64,000 nucleotides of DNA from Dendrocalamus latiflorus (taxonomy: Eukaryota > Streptophyta > Magnoliopsida > Poales > Poaceae), in assembly GCA_017311315.1 (NCBI GenBank), contig CM029612.1, positions 23,558,211 to 23,622,210 on the forward strand, in the 5' to 3' direction. The notes under the pieces were generated by a model that saw only the letters and a list, made by a program, of their open reading frames with translations, did no database searches and was not told where the DNA came from. The translations under genes and the position numbers were made by a program. The first letter of the stretch is position 1; each line of letters begins with the position of its first letter. Below are positions 1 to 12,689 of the stretch, piece by piece.

Positions 1-2
1 CA

Positions 3-3000
3 CGGGTCGCCACCCCCCAGACAGGGCCGATGCCCCTTGGCATGCGACCACAGGTGACGCCCTCACGTGCTGCTGAGCCCTTGGCCTCTGGTGGTGGCAC
101 GGGTGGTGGTCTCCATGCTTCTCCGGAGAAGGTGCAAAAGCATGATTTGGGGCCGCTTCCACTGGTCCAGCTTAGGTATGATTCTGATTGGGCTGATGAT
201 GAGCGTGATACAGGGCTGAGCCTCCCAGAGCGCGACCGTAGGGAGAGGGGATTTGGTAGGAGTGAGGTCATGGTTCCAGGGCGCGACCTTTATGGGGCGA
301 CGAGGGAGCCCTTAAAAAAAGAGCCCCCTGGGAGAGATTTGACCTCTAGCAATAAAGAGGCCGGGCAGAACGGTTTGTGGCGACCACCTATGCCAAGCCA
401 CGACAGAGAGAGGACAGATGGTCGACCATACAGCGCAGGGAGAGGAACCAGCGGGCAATCATCTTATCGGGAAAGCATGACTAATGGTGCCCCCAAGGAT
501 TTGTGGAATACTAGTAGGGAGCCGGCTGTGCTTCCCTATGGACAGAATGGGGCAGAACCATATGGAAGTGCACATGTGGGGCAGAACCATAATGGTGATC
601 ATTCAAATAACTGGTACAGAGGGAATTCTTTCCAGAATAAAGTTGGTTCCAAGGTTCAACCTTTCCTTGGTAATAAAGGGCCTTTAATTAATGAGTCAGT
701 GGCAAAATTTGGAAGGGAGAAGCGGCTCACCGGGAGCCCCGTGAAGCCTTTAATTGAGGATAGTGGTTTTGATAGCATTGCCGCTGTTAATTTGATAGCA
801 CTAAAGAAGAAAAAAGAAGCAACTAAACCAGCTGATTTCCATGATCCAGTAAGGGAGTCATTTGAGGCAGAGCTCGATAGGATCTTGAGGGTACAAGAAC
901 AAGAGAGAGAACGTGTAATGGAAGAACAGGCAAGGGCCAGAGAAATTGCCCGGAAACAAGAGGAGGAGAGGGAGAGGCTGATAAGAGAGGAGGAGGAGAG
1001 GCGGCGGTTGGTGGAAGAAGAGGTGAGACAGGCTGCTTGGCAAGCCGAGCAAGAGAGGCTGGAAGTTGTCAGAAGAGCTGAGGAGCAGAGAATTGCTAGG
1101 GAGGAGGAGAAGAGGAGGGTAGCTATGGAGGAGGAGCGACGTAGAGAAGCTGCACGCAAAAAGCTCCTGGAATTGGAGTCAAGGATTGCTAGACGACAAG
1201 TGGAATCAAACACAAGGGATGGGAATCTTACTTCAGCTGCCAATGATGAACTGGCACCTGGGGCCTTGAAGGACAGAGATGTGTCACGGCCTATTATTGC
1301 TGGTGAAAGACGGGATATTGATAGAATGGGTGAGCGCATCAATACCTCAGCATCATCAGAGTCCTCCAGTCTCAACAGGTACAGTGATACAGTTCCGAGG
1401 GTGCACACTTTGAGAGATGGACACTCATCCTTTATTGATAGAGAACATGCATATCACAGTGGAAGGGCCGCATTTCAAGACCAGGAGAATCCGCATTACA
1501 GTCTACGGCGTGACATTTTCGCTACAAGTAGGGCAAATTTCCCTAAGAAAGATTCTTTTGATGGATTTGAGACCGTGTCAGTCAGGCCATCTTCGAGAGG
1601 CCGGACAACTAATTCACCATGGACACTAGAGGATTACCGTCAAGGAAGGGTTCCAAGGTGGGATGCACCACCAAGGGAGAATGACCGTTTTGACAAGCAG
1701 TCTGACTTTGACACCGAGTTTTTTAACAGTGACAGGTTTGGAGATGCGGCATGCGCATGGCTGCCTAGCAGTTCTCATGGAAGCCCCAATGCTCAACAAG
1801 AAGATAGGATGTTTCAGAACTCTGAGGCTAACGACTTCTCTTTTACAAGACCCCGCTACACTATGCGGCAACCACGTGTACCCCCACCCCCAACTGTGAC
1901 CTCAATCCTGAGAAGTACAATTAGTGCTTCCACTCAGCGTGCCAACTCATCTTTCGTGGATGGTGGGATGAGAGAGAGTTCCAGTAGAGATGATGAACAA
2001 ACTATGCGGAGTCAATATGGAGGTGCATACCAAGAGGCATCTCACCTGCATGGGACAACAGCTGAAGACATTTTTGTCAATGAACAGCAAAGTGGGGACA
2101 GGGAGAGCCCTATATTGGGCTCACAATCTTCTCTTTCTGTTTCAAGCCCTCCTAGCTCGCCTGCACATGTTTCACATGACGAGATGGATGTTTCTGGTGA
2201 TTCACCTGCATTGCCAACTTCTGCTGATGGTGATCGTACTGTGATGTCTGACAACAACCTTGCAGCTTCAACCCTAGATGCAGTGAACACAAGCAGAATC
2301 ATTACCTCAAGCATGGTTTCTCACATGGAGGATGATGAATGGCCAAGTGAACACAATGAAGTCAGGCAAAAACAGGATGAGTATGATGAAGATGAAATCA
2401 ATGATGGTGATGACGAGAATCTTGACTTGGATGATGAGTTTGCAGAGGGGCAGAATACACCTGTAGAAATGGAACCGGTTATACTCGGATTTGATGAGGG
2501 TGTACAGGTTGAAATTCCTCCGAACAGCGAGCTTGAATTAACTTCTATGAAGAGCACTGAAGGGGCAGTTGGTGTGCACTCAGGTGCCGTGGAGCAAGAG
2601 TTGAGTATTGGTTCAGTTGGTCCTTCTGACCTTTTTACAGAAGCGGAGAAGGCACTGCAGGACTTGACTCTTGATCGTATAAATGCCTTGGCTGATGAAA
2701 CTAATAGTGAGCCATCTGGTAGCTTAGTAACATCTGAGTCAAGCTCCAAGTTACCTCAGGCATCTTTCACAGATCCTATTATGTCATCAGCTTCAGCCGT
2801 AATTGGCCGGAGCGAAGTCCCTGTTAACCTCCAGTTTGGTTTGTTTTCTGGACCTTCTTTAATACCAACTCCTGTTCCAGCCATTCAGATTGGTTCCATA
2901 CAGATGCCGATCCATCTCCACAATCAGATTAATCCATCCCTGGCTCAAATGCACCCTTCATCAACTCCCTTATTCCAGTTTGGCCAGTTGAGGTATGTCC

Positions 3001-6000
3001 GTCCTATCGCCCAGAATGTTCGACCGCATTCTCAGTCAATGTCCTCCATTCATTCATCCACGCCAACTCCATATATATTGAATCAGAATGCTTCAAGTGG
3101 TCTCCCTAATGACATGAATCGAGACTCGCATCCGAATATCCCAAGAGAGGCAGTCCCTTCCAGCTTTGTTGATAAATCGGTAGCGCCTGCAGCCAAACTT
3201 CCTTTTGTGATGGAGCATTCAAATTCTCAGCAGCTCAATGCACCTGCAAACAACCATATGGCTGATGTAGATGGATTTCACAGCCTGCTGGACAGAATTT
3301 CTATTGGGGAAAATACAACTTTTGGAGTTCCAAAAGTTGAATCTCAGAGGAACCATGATCTCTCTTTGAAGAGGAACCACAAACCTACTTCCAACAATAG
3401 AGAATCTTCTCAAGTTGGTTCAGATGGGAAAGCCTTGAGTGGCCCAAAAGCTCCAGGTGCTGTATCTGGTGGAAGAGGGAGGAGATATGGTTATGCCGTT
3501 AGAGAATCTAACATGAGATCGACAGGTTCAGTTGTTGAACCTTCGGATAAAGATTCCAGAGGATTCCAGAGAAGGTCTCGTAGGAATATAAGAAGAACTG
3601 AATTTAGAGTTCGGGAAAATGTTGACAAGAACCAAATCCAATCTTCTGAGTCATTCAGCCATGGTGAGCAGAACGAGAAGTCATATTCCAATGGAACAGC
3701 AAGAGATATTTCACTGAGAAATGCGAACAGAAGGGAAGGCAATAAGTCATTTAAGACAAATGAAGCAAGCGATCTTAGTGCAGGTCCTTCTTCTACATCT
3801 GTTAATTATTACAGTAAGACAGAGAGAAGTACACAGAAGGCTCCATCTTATGAGAGATCTCATGGTGGGAACAAGAAATCTAGAGCTGGTGCTTTCACTG
3901 AGGGAGATGCTAATACCTCATTGCAGGCTGGTGTATGTGTTGTTAAGCAGCAAGGCATTGAGGTCCCTGTTGATGCAGATGGTTTCATTGAAGTAAGGTC
4001 CAAGAAGCAGATAATGAGCGTTAGGAGAGAGCAGAGGGAGAAAGAAAATAGATCCAAAATGAGGATGGCAAAGGTGCCCAATCATCATCTTTCATATGCT
4101 TAAACTTATATCTTAATAGTGTTTTTGTCTTCCTTCTATTAATGCTTTGCTGTTGGTTGAACCAGGCTCCCCGCAAACAGCATCAAGTTTCTCTACACAG
4201 TTCTGTTAGCCCAAGTTTGAATAAGGGAACAGTTTCTTTGGGTGGAGAACCTGCAAAGGAAATTCCTTTGGATTCTATCATTGCAGTTGAAGGAGGCGGC
4301 CTTGACCATGTCGAACCATCAGTTGCATTCAAGGGTGATACAGCTTCCATGACACCCATAGGGCCACGTTCAGCTAACACAGAATCTCATATGAACTACT
4401 ATGCGAAGAAGTAAGTAGCTTAGTTATGTTTATGCTATTTATTGACTAGGATTCTTCTTGAGGATTTCATTCACAAAATCTTTTACAGGCCTATCGAAAG
4501 TCAGGCGACCTCCGACTTGGTCACTTCTAGTGCTGCTGCTAAGCTTGTGGCAGGCTTATCCGAAGACAACAATAAAACAACGTCCATTAGCACTCCATTT
4601 AACTTGGGTACCTGGGATAGTTCACAAATAAATCAGCAGGTAGATTGCTTTTCTCAAGGTTATTTATGTTCAAAATGTGCAGATCATTATTCTTTTCTGG
4701 AAACAAATTGTACAAAAATATTGCATTCAATTGTTGACCTACATTTTGTTTCAATTGATATTTGATCATTTGTAATGATAATAGTACTTACCTGCAAACA
4801 GCTAGTCTTCAAAAGTGTATGAAGTGCCTTGGGGAACCGTTATCATGGTGTTTCTATTGACTTCCTCTTTTGTATGCAAATTCATGCGGACCTATGTTGC
4901 ACGGACATGGACACGCGTGTTCGACGCGACATGGAAATTCTCCATTTTTCTAAAAATGCCAACATGGGGACACTTGTGCGTTGAGAAGTTACCACTGTTT
5001 GTAAGTGAAGTTACTGTCAACCACATGTAGAGTTACCAACTAGTTGTGTGCTGACAGGAACTCTCATATGTTTGACAGTAACTTCACTTACAAACGGTAG
5101 TAACTTCCAGCACGCATTTTACATCTGTGTTGTGCATAGAATAGTGTATATATATTCCAGTTTTCAACATGTCAATGTTAAATACAACAAAATCAAGCAC
5201 ACAAGAACAACAAAATCAATACTTGCTGCTTGTCTCTTGAAGCACTCCATCTCCTAAAACAGGGGGAATGCCAAAAAAAGAGAGAGAAACAACTAAGACC
5301 TAATGTTCTGGAGAGGGAGGCACATCAGAGACCATTTGGGACTTACTAGGGTCGGTTGGTTCGCCGGCGAAAGGGCTCACCGCCGGTCGTCGGGGAGTGA
5401 CTTTAGAGGGACATGGAGAGGGGTGGTGATCTGGTCGAGGCGTCGTGTCACTCGCGTTGCTGCACGTAGGAGAAGGGAGGCCGCCGCCATCCGCCGGAGC
5501 AAGGCGGTCGTCGTTGCTGCATTTGCTGGAGAGGGTCGCCGAGAGATGCAAGAGTGCGAGGGAGAGCATGGAGGTGGTTGCATTTGGGAGGAGGGAGACG
5601 TATGGGAGAGGGCGGGTTGTAGGGTTAATGGTGGTGTTGTTGGACTGTCACATGTAAATGGGTTGGGCCGTGTCCAGTTTGTGTCAAGCTGTGTCCAACT
5701 GTCCAATACGTGTCCGAAATGAATATTCTTTTCTTTTTGCCTGGTAATTTTCGGACACGTGGAAAATACATATCCGAGCCGTGTCGGAGCCGTGTTCGTG
5801 TCCGACACGGACTCGCTGCCTCCTTGACGTGTCCATGCATCACAGATGTGGACAATCCTATGTTATTTGTATATTTTGAGAGAACAAGGCATCTTATTCA
5901 CTTCCAATTCCTCTTGGTGCCCTAATTTGTTTCCATGGATGCAAACCAGATCATTGCTATTTTCTTTAGTAAATGATGGAAAATTAAATGGTTCTTGTGC

Positions 6001-9000
6001 AAAGCTAGTGCTATACGAAACAGCTAGATTGCCATATTTTTGCATGTTAGTCTTAGGAAGTCTTTTCTGTTTTATTCTTTTGATAATTTTATATAATGCT
6101 GGAGAAAATGCTCTCGACAATCTTAATTCAGCTATCTTTATTTACATGAATGGTTTTTTAAGTTCCAATTTTGTTCTATTGGTAGCATGACAGTTACAGT
6201 AGTTCTAATTTCTAATAGCAAAATGAGCCAAATTTGGTCTCTATGGTCAAATTTTCTTTTATCCCTTTCTGCCTTGTATTGAAGGCTTAAAAAGTTACAA
6301 TAAATTTTCCAATAAATACTCCCTCCATTCTCTTTAATTGTCATTCTGGAGTCTGGACATTGACATTGTCTCCAATACACACATTTGACCTTTACCTTTT
6401 CTAACTATATGTTGCCAAAAATTATTGAAAATATAATGCTGTGGAAGTATGTTTGATGACAAATATACTAATATCATTTCAGTGTGACAGATCTGATTAC
6501 TTTTATATATGTTAGTGGTCCAAGTTTTAAAAAGTTGATTGCATGCATTCTAGGATGACATATATTTGAAAACAGAGGGAGTATCGATTTTTCTCAATGA
6601 ATATTGAATCGAGAGGTTCTACATTTTACTTTCGATTTTCAGATAGCAATTTCTTTGTTTGCCTTTAACAGATGCATGTCTGTTGTCACTAAATTATAGA
6701 TATCTTATAATTTTGTGGCCTGTATAGCTTTTGACAACTTGTGTGTGTGCGCTAGGTTATGCCATTAACTCAAACTCAACTTGAAGAAGCTATGAAACCA
6801 GCAAAGTTTGAACAAGCTGGTTCAGGCTTTTCTCTGGAGTCCAACAATGCTCTGTCTCCCACAATAACCACAGAAAAAGCGTTCCCTTCATCTGCTAGGC
6901 CTATTAACTCACTCCTGGCTGGGGAGAAGATTCAGTTTGGTAAGTACTTTGTAATTTGTATTAGTATGGTACCATGTTTCGGGCTGCTTGACTGACAATG
7001 AAACAAAAACAATATTCAGGGGCAGTTACCTCACCAACCTTACTGCCTCCGGTTAGCCGAACAATTTCAAGTGGGCTTGGTGCTCCAGGTTCATCTAGGC
7101 CTGATATGAAGATTGATCGAAGCTTGTCTGGTGATAATGGTAGTGCTGTTTTATTCGACAAGGAGAAGGCTACTGCTAAGGAACCAGGTCTGAGTTCAGA
7201 GGATGTTGAAGCCGAAGCTGAGGCTGAAGCAGCTGCTTCTGCTGTGGCTGTTGCAGCTATTAGTACTGATGAAGTAGTTGGATCTGCAGCTGATGCAACT
7301 GCAGCTTCTGCTCCAGACAACAAAAGCTTTAGCAGTAAGGATCTCACTGGGTTAACATCAGGAGGTATGATCTTCGGGTTGTCAATTATTTGAGTTAAAA
7401 CATTACCCTCAGTATATGCAGTTATATTCATAAAGTTTCATGATAAAACTGTAGCAGTTGCAATAACAGGTCAACCTGGCCAATCATCCGCAGAAGAGCT
7501 ACTCACGGTTGCTCTTCCAGCAGACTTGTCAGTTGATACTCCATCAATGTCCCTGTGGCCTCCTTTGCCCAGTCCACAGGCATCAGGGCCAATGCTTTCT
7601 CAGTTTCCTGGTGCACAGCCATCCCACTTTTCCTGCTTTGAGATGAACACAATGTTAGGAGGCCACATTTTTGCATTTGGACCAAGTGATGAATCTGCCA
7701 GTTCTCAGGGTCAGCAGCCTCAAAGAAGCAACGAGATGCCTTCGGCACCATCGGGTGCTTGGCCACAATGCCATTCTGGGGTGGACTCATTTTATCGTCC
7801 TCCAACTGGGTTTGCTGGTCCTTTCATTAGTCCTGGTGGAATCCCAGGTGTGCAAGGTCCTCCACATATGGTGGTTTACAACCACTTCGCTCCAGTTGGG
7901 CAGTTTGGTCAAATGGGACTTGGTTTTATGGGAGCCACTTATATCCCTGGTGACAAGCAGCCTGATTGGAAGCAAAACCAAGGGCCGCCTGTTGTTGGCG
8001 TTGGCCAGAGTGATCCAAACAACCAAAATATGGTACCTGGTCAAGTAACCTCGCCCAGTGTTCCTACTCAAGTGCAGCATCTACGCCCGACTTCTATCAT
8101 GCCAATCCCGTCCCCACTGACCATGTTCGACATTGCTCCATTCCAGGTATGCAATAGTGGTCCTAGATGTATAGAGAATTGAATTTGTTCGTGCTTGATG
8201 CTTGTGTGTTAAATATCCATCCGATTATCAAAAAGGTGAATAAAATGGTTTATACATAAGCAGAAAGAACAATCTCTCTCATGTGCATGAATCAGTTGGA
8301 GGCTGTTTGCAGCAGCATTTAGTATAGCTTACATTTCTTTTTTCCCCATGTTTTATTAAGATTTCAGAATGTACATTGTGGTTTGTGAAGCTGTTCTCAA
8401 GCATACATATCTTCACCCTGTTTTGGCTTTTCCATACCAAAAAAAAAGATGGCAGCTTTAGTTTTTTGTTCATTCGATGGTTTGACAATTTAAATATGAG
8501 AATTGTGTATAAAACTGAAAGCCAGAATTTCTGATCCTGCTGTAGTTCATTAGATAACCATGGTTAGAACTTTGAAGCTCTCAAATATTTTTAGTTTTGT
8601 TTTTATGCCACAACATTTCTTCTCCATTTGCATTATAATTAACTCCCCTCACTGTCATTTCAGTCATCTGCAGACATACAGATGCAACCTTGTTGGCCAC
8701 ATATGCCTGTACCACCTCTACACACTGTCCCATTATCAGTGCCACTACAACAGCATCCAATAGAGGGTACAGCTGCACCACAGTTTGTTCATAATCTGCC
8801 AATGGACAACAAGGCAAGTACAAATAACCGGTTCCACGAGGCTTCTGCATCTGTTGTGCCATCAGATAGCAACAAGAGCTTCCCTAGTGCAGCTGCCTCT
8901 CAGTTCACAGGTGAGTTAGGTCTCGTTGAACAGCCAGCCTCCAGCAGTTCAAATGCTCAAACTGTTCAGCCTTCGTTCGTTCGGGCAGGCACGATCAGCA

Positions 9001-9353
9001 ATGAAGTCCCAAACAGTGCCAAAGTTATGGTTAGGACGAGCCCACCAAATGTTAACCCCGGAATTGCTACAGGGGTGAGTAGCAACCCCAACGGTAGTCA
9101 GGTTGCTAACTTGCCCTCCAAGCCCCACCAGTCTTCATCCTCAGATCAACATTACCAACATCCAGTTAATAATCAGGATCGTCGGGCCCGGGTGACCCAA
9201 AAAACCGGAACTGTGAATGAATGGCCACGTCGGTCAGGATACCAGGGGAGGAATCAAAATTCTGGTTCTGACAAGAACTTGGGCACTGGTAGGATGAAGC
9301 AGATCTATGTTGCAAAGTCATCATCAACAAGTGGCCATGCCCCCTCAGGCTAG
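3..9353 (+). CDS. Large conserved plant-specific low-complexity protein, 3' part, 7 exons (5' end outside window)
   Basis: Exons, each bounded by GT..AG with frame kept across every junction: <3-4073, 4166-4410, 4489-4639, 6756-6939, 7020-7364, 7458-8146, 8664-9353 (stop TAG). They sum to 2,125 codons. The frame is open to the left edge, so the ATG at 30 is probably internal. Visible features: a charged coiled coil rich in E/R (about 840-1210), a run of S/P residues (about 2130-2200), an acidic tract (about 2370-2455), Q/P/G/M-rich stretches in exon 6, and a basic C-terminus with MKQIYVAK near the end. Motifs such as SDWADDERDTG, DFHDPVRESFEAEL, GPSLIPTPVPAIQIGS, SLLAGEKIQFG and GGIPGVQGPPHMVVYNHF match, from memory, a family of about 2,100-2,500 residues found across land plants (the Arabidopsis member is, I believe, AT3G50370). 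No enzymatic domain is visible. The disordered, coiled-coil make-up suggests a scaffold or RNA-related role, but that is inference. Confidence 0.9.
4880..5870. mobile_element. Possible GC-rich transposable insertion in intron 3
   Basis: The left part (about 4894-4935) and right part (about 5755-5835) both carry repeated cggacacg / cgtgtccgacacgg words. The core (5300-5650) is sharply GC-rich against an AT-rich intron and could be captured sequence, as in Pack-MULEs. I could not define clean terminal repeats or a target-site duplication, so the boundaries are approximate and the class is open. Confidence 0.4.
4976..5115. repeat. Long imperfect inverted repeat (hairpin)
   Basis: The arm at 4986-5018 (containing tttgtaagtgaagttactgt) is the reverse complement of 5072-5104 (containing acagtaacttcacttacaaa), with two mismatches over 33 bases. 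Weaker pairing extends outward to TGCGT on both sides. The size and shape fit a small foldback element or MITE, but no TSD was recognised. Confidence 0.75.
6319..6581. mobile_element. Stowaway-type MITE (Tc1/Mariner)
   Basis: The left end CTCCCTCCATTCTC and the right end GAAAACAGAGGGAG form terminal inverted repeats. The element is flanked by TA dinucleotides at 6317-6318 and 6582-6583. Its length is 263 bp with an AT-rich, non-coding interior. CTCCCTCC ends with TA target sites are the known signature of grass Stowaway elements. Confidence 0.85.
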
Positions 9354-11049
9354 AGCAGATATGCTTTTTTTCAAAGCGTGTGTCAGGCAGGAACAACGCA
9401 AGCTTCCTTGCATGAGGTACATGCGAAACATGTTTTCGCTGTGTCCATATATCGTTTATTTGGTGATTATAGCCTGTGCTGGTTGTCTATTTTTGGTTCA
9501 TTTTCGTGCAGAGAAAAGAAGTGTGCTTGTAGTGTTAAACTTTTGAAGAAGTGTCGTGTCATATGCCTGGATAAATTTTGCAGTTGACTAAACCTGCTGT
9601 TGTGTAAGTCAATGGTGTGCTATCTGAATTGTTATAATGATTACAACTATTTTTGGCCTGACTCAAAGAGGCCTAGACAGCCTCGGAGGTACCCCCATAA
9701 TGGGGATGAAAACATGCCTTGGGAATGTGTTTATAATCCTATTCGAGCTATTTTATTGAAACATGTTATACAAATGTGATGTTCCTCTTCCCATTTTGAT
9801 GTTGAAATTATAACGTTACCTGGTGCGTCTGCATTTAGATTCTTTCTGTTTTGCAATGTTTTCCACGAATTTGTTTGCTCCGCGTTGCATAACCAATTTT
9901 CTTTCCCAGCATGCATCGGAGGTACGTGGAAGACATAGGAGGTTTGACAAATGCCATGTAGCCAATTTACCCTGGTTATAATCTCAGACCCATAAAATGT
10001 CTTATTTTGCAAAACGATAAAGGAAGGAGATGACACTGATTACACCGGAAGGCAAAATTAACTTCTCCAGAACATCTTTTTACAGCACTGGAATGCAACA
10101 GTTAAGACTGTCCCCAGCTGTTGCTCTAGTTCAATCACTGAAATCTAGCTGCTCTGGTTTGAGCTTTGCACGAAGCAGTTAGCGACCTACGCCTTACCAA
10201 AAATACTATACTCTGAACCAGCTATCATTTCTTCGCTATCTAGGGGTGAATACACTGGAACTCTACACAAGAACTGCACTGCTACTTTCCTTTTTGAAAC
10301 AAGTTGCTGCGGCTTTTTCTTACAAGTTTGTGCAGCTAGCCACTCAAAACGGACCATCTTCTTGGTCCCTGGGCTCTGCATTCGGTAACCCAATGGCGAA
10401 ATCTGGTGAGCTGTCGCTGTAATCTCCTGCTGCATGATGGAAGACCTCCAGTTGTAAATTTGCATTTCCAGATGGAGCAGCCTAATCATATACACCATGG
10501 ATTTGAACAAGCTAAAACATGTTCACGAAAGAAGGATAGCAGCAGGAAGGAAATAATTGGAGACAGATGTTCCATTACCGGACCACTGGTTGTATCAGCA
10601 GCATGTTTCAATCGCCTTTTGCTACATCCTCTGCTTTGTTCCCCGCTAACTTGTCTCCTCATCAACGAAGTTCTGATCTGATAACTCTGAAGAAATACAA
10701 GGGCTCTAAATGGTATACTGGTAAGAAGCAGCAGATGAGAGACGGTAGAGCTTATACAAGTTATATTACAGAAAATATGTTACTACTGCTAAAAACAAAA
10801 TGCTACTATTCCTTGAAATAGAGCGGCCAACTGTGTGATGGGACATGCCAGCAAAACTCTTTTTCATGAATCTAAGAGTCAAACTGACCATCTAGTTACT
10901 CAGTAAAAGATACCTGGCAATAGTCCTATCTAAGGATAATTATGTAAAGACAAACTGTTTTCAATTTTGTTAGCTTTTGATAAAACATAGGATACATTTT
11001 TCCTATGAACGTGTCATTTTTGTGTGCTGAAAATAGTTAAAAAGCACTG
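9354..11049. other. 3' UTR of the large gene, then intergenic sequence with no recognised gene
   Basis: The first few hundred bases are probably the 3' UTR of the large gene (an ataaat word occurs at about 9571). Beyond that the sequence is mixed-composition DNA with only short open frames. The longest, at 10187-10510 on the minus strand, resembles no protein I know. I see no repeat boundary in this stretch. Confidence 0.5.
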
Positions 11050-11566
11050 TTAACGGAAGCATCCTGGAGAACCTACATGTTCTCGAAAGGGAATGTCCAT
11101 GCAAGTGGAAATGTGAAGCAAAAGACCCTCCGGAGTTCTTTGGTCTTGCATGGTGGCTGATTCTCGTCTTGGCTCAGTAGTTGAGGCATCATCATTATCC
11201 ATATAATAGGCTTTCCTATCTTCCTGATCACCATAACATGAAGGTGATCCGATCTGCTCAGCCTGTGATACTCTGGACGCTCCGTCAGCCTCGACCATCC
11301 CCCAATATCCCTGGTGTTTTGATTTGAAACAAGAGAACAATTTCATGGATCATAACAAAATATTTCTTGTTGAGAGGCAATACCTGATCAACTTTTGTGT
11401 TTCTAAGATTCCCTTTACAAGAAGTTTTGTGCTTCCAGACCGACAGAACACCCCCCTCGAGCTGACTTCACCATCATATAATTGAGTAACAAATGATTCC
11501 TCCAATGAGCTAATATAGAGCATGTGCTTCTCATCTGTGCATCCAGTTGATGAACCTGCGTTCAAT
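11050..11566 (-). pseudogene. Possible COR27/COR28-like gene fragment
   Basis: On the minus strand, an acceptor (gaacgcag) at about 11566 precedes an open frame with the string TDEKHMLYISSLEESFV followed by QLYDGE. This resembles the conserved W/CTDEKH-YI-SLE-SFV-QLY block of cold-regulated COR27/COR28-type proteins, which act in circadian and cold signalling in plants. A donor (CAG/gtattg) at 11384/11383 and an acceptor at 11311/11310 are present, but joining them changes frame relative to the longer downstream open frame (11050-11346). No first exon was found before the hAT MITE at 12249. It is either a decayed fragment or a gene with exons I could not place. The family resemblance is from memory. 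Confidence 0.4.
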
Positions 11567-11777
11567 GTGTCCTCATAGACGAAAAACGGGAGTAAAGCAA
11601 TTCAATTCGATGATGGCTTCCACAGCAATGGTCCAATATTTGAAATTTTCAACACAGGGAATTCAAATACATACTAAACATGGGAAGTCTAAATAGTATG
11701 GCTCAAGAACTGAACAGTTGTTCTGCCAACCATTCTAGTAAGTATGAACATCACTGGGCAGTTCTGTGCACCTCAAC

Positions 11778-12249
11778 TAGGGGTGGAAACGGATCGGATA
11801 CGGTCGAATAGTCTCAAATATGAATACGAATCCATATTTTTAAAACGAATACGAATATGAATTTGAATATTCTCAAATACGGATACGAATATTCTCGAAT
11901 ACGAATACGGATTTTCTCGGATACGAATATCGGATAAAACGGATTCTTAGCGGTTTTGCCGATTTTTCACCGGTTTTTGACCGGTTACCGGTTTTAAACT
12001 GCCTAAATTCAAATTTTGATTCACAAAATTTGTATAGATTTTTCATGGGTTCTAGAAACGGATCGAATAGTCTCGAATACGAATACAGATACGAATATTC
12101 TCAAATACGAATACTCTCAAATACGAATACGAATATTCTCGAATACGAATATGAATATTTTTGAATACGGATTTTGCTGACCACATTCGTGTTTTCTCGA
12201 ATACGAATATTGGATAAAACGAATTATCCGTTACCGTTTTCCACCCCTA
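11778..12249. mobile_element. Non-autonomous hAT element (MITE), 472 bp
   Basis: The left end TAGGGGTGGAAACGG and the right end CCGTTTTCCACCCCTA are inverted repeats. A perfect 8-bp target-site duplication, ACCTCAAC, sits at 11770-11777 and 12250-12257. The interior is built from many diverged cgaatacgaatattctc words and has no coding capacity. The 8-bp TSD and TAGGGGTG ends are characteristic of the hAT superfamily. Confidence 0.92.
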
Positions 12250-12257
12250 ACCTCAAC

Positions 12258-12689
12258 TCCTTTCGTGATGTTGAAAAGAGCACATATAATGCGCATCAGA
12301 ATAATCAAGCCACCAGGGGTGCAGAACAGTAGAAGTATATCTATAACCTAATAATATGAGTACATATCTATTTGATTCCTCAATTAAAATCACGCCAAAA
12401 ATATACACGGATTACCAAACAAGCAATGCTGTCATCAGGAACCTTAAATTAGATGATGAGCTAGTTCATATTATAGGTCGTTGATAGTAATCAGAGGAAA
12501 AAATAATTATAATCTGCAGCAAAACCCATTTTTTAAACCTAGTGTCTCCTACTCTTTTCACCTAGCAATCACAGCAAGAATACGAAGGAAAAAACAGAAG
12601 GCAGCAAAGAAAAACAAGTGTAATACTGTAGCAGAATAATAAAAAAACGAGATGTTGCTTTCGATCCGAACCATTTTTTTGTGAGGAGT
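12258..12689. other. Intergenic, no recognised feature
   Basis: AT-rich sequence without a supported gene or a defined repeat boundary. Confidence 0.4.

Larger units (their letters stand above)
4640..6755 (+). other. Intron 3 of the large gene, enlarged by insertions
   Basis: A 2.1-kb intron between exon 3 (ends at a CAG codon) and exon 4 (starts GTT ATG). All the other introns of this gene in the window are under 520 bp. The extra length is made of a hairpin (4976-5115), a GC-rich block (about 5300-5650) flanked by CGTGTCCGACACGG-like sequences, and a Stowaway MITE (6319-6581). No coding sequence belonging to the host gene is seen in it. Confidence 0.8.

Noticed and set aside
656..1408. A 250-codon minus-strand frame opposite the first exon of the large gene
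   Set aside because: It is the antisense shadow of the coiled-coil region: serine/leucine-rich, as expected from reversing E/R codons.
4815..5257. Short plus-strand frames between exons 3 and 4 of the large gene
   Set aside because: They are intronic, overlap the hairpin, and conserved family members continue directly from exon 3 to exon 4.
10187..10510. A 107-codon minus-strand frame near the COR27-like fragment
   Set aside because: No conserved motif, no supported splice link to 11050-11566, and no similarity that I recognise.
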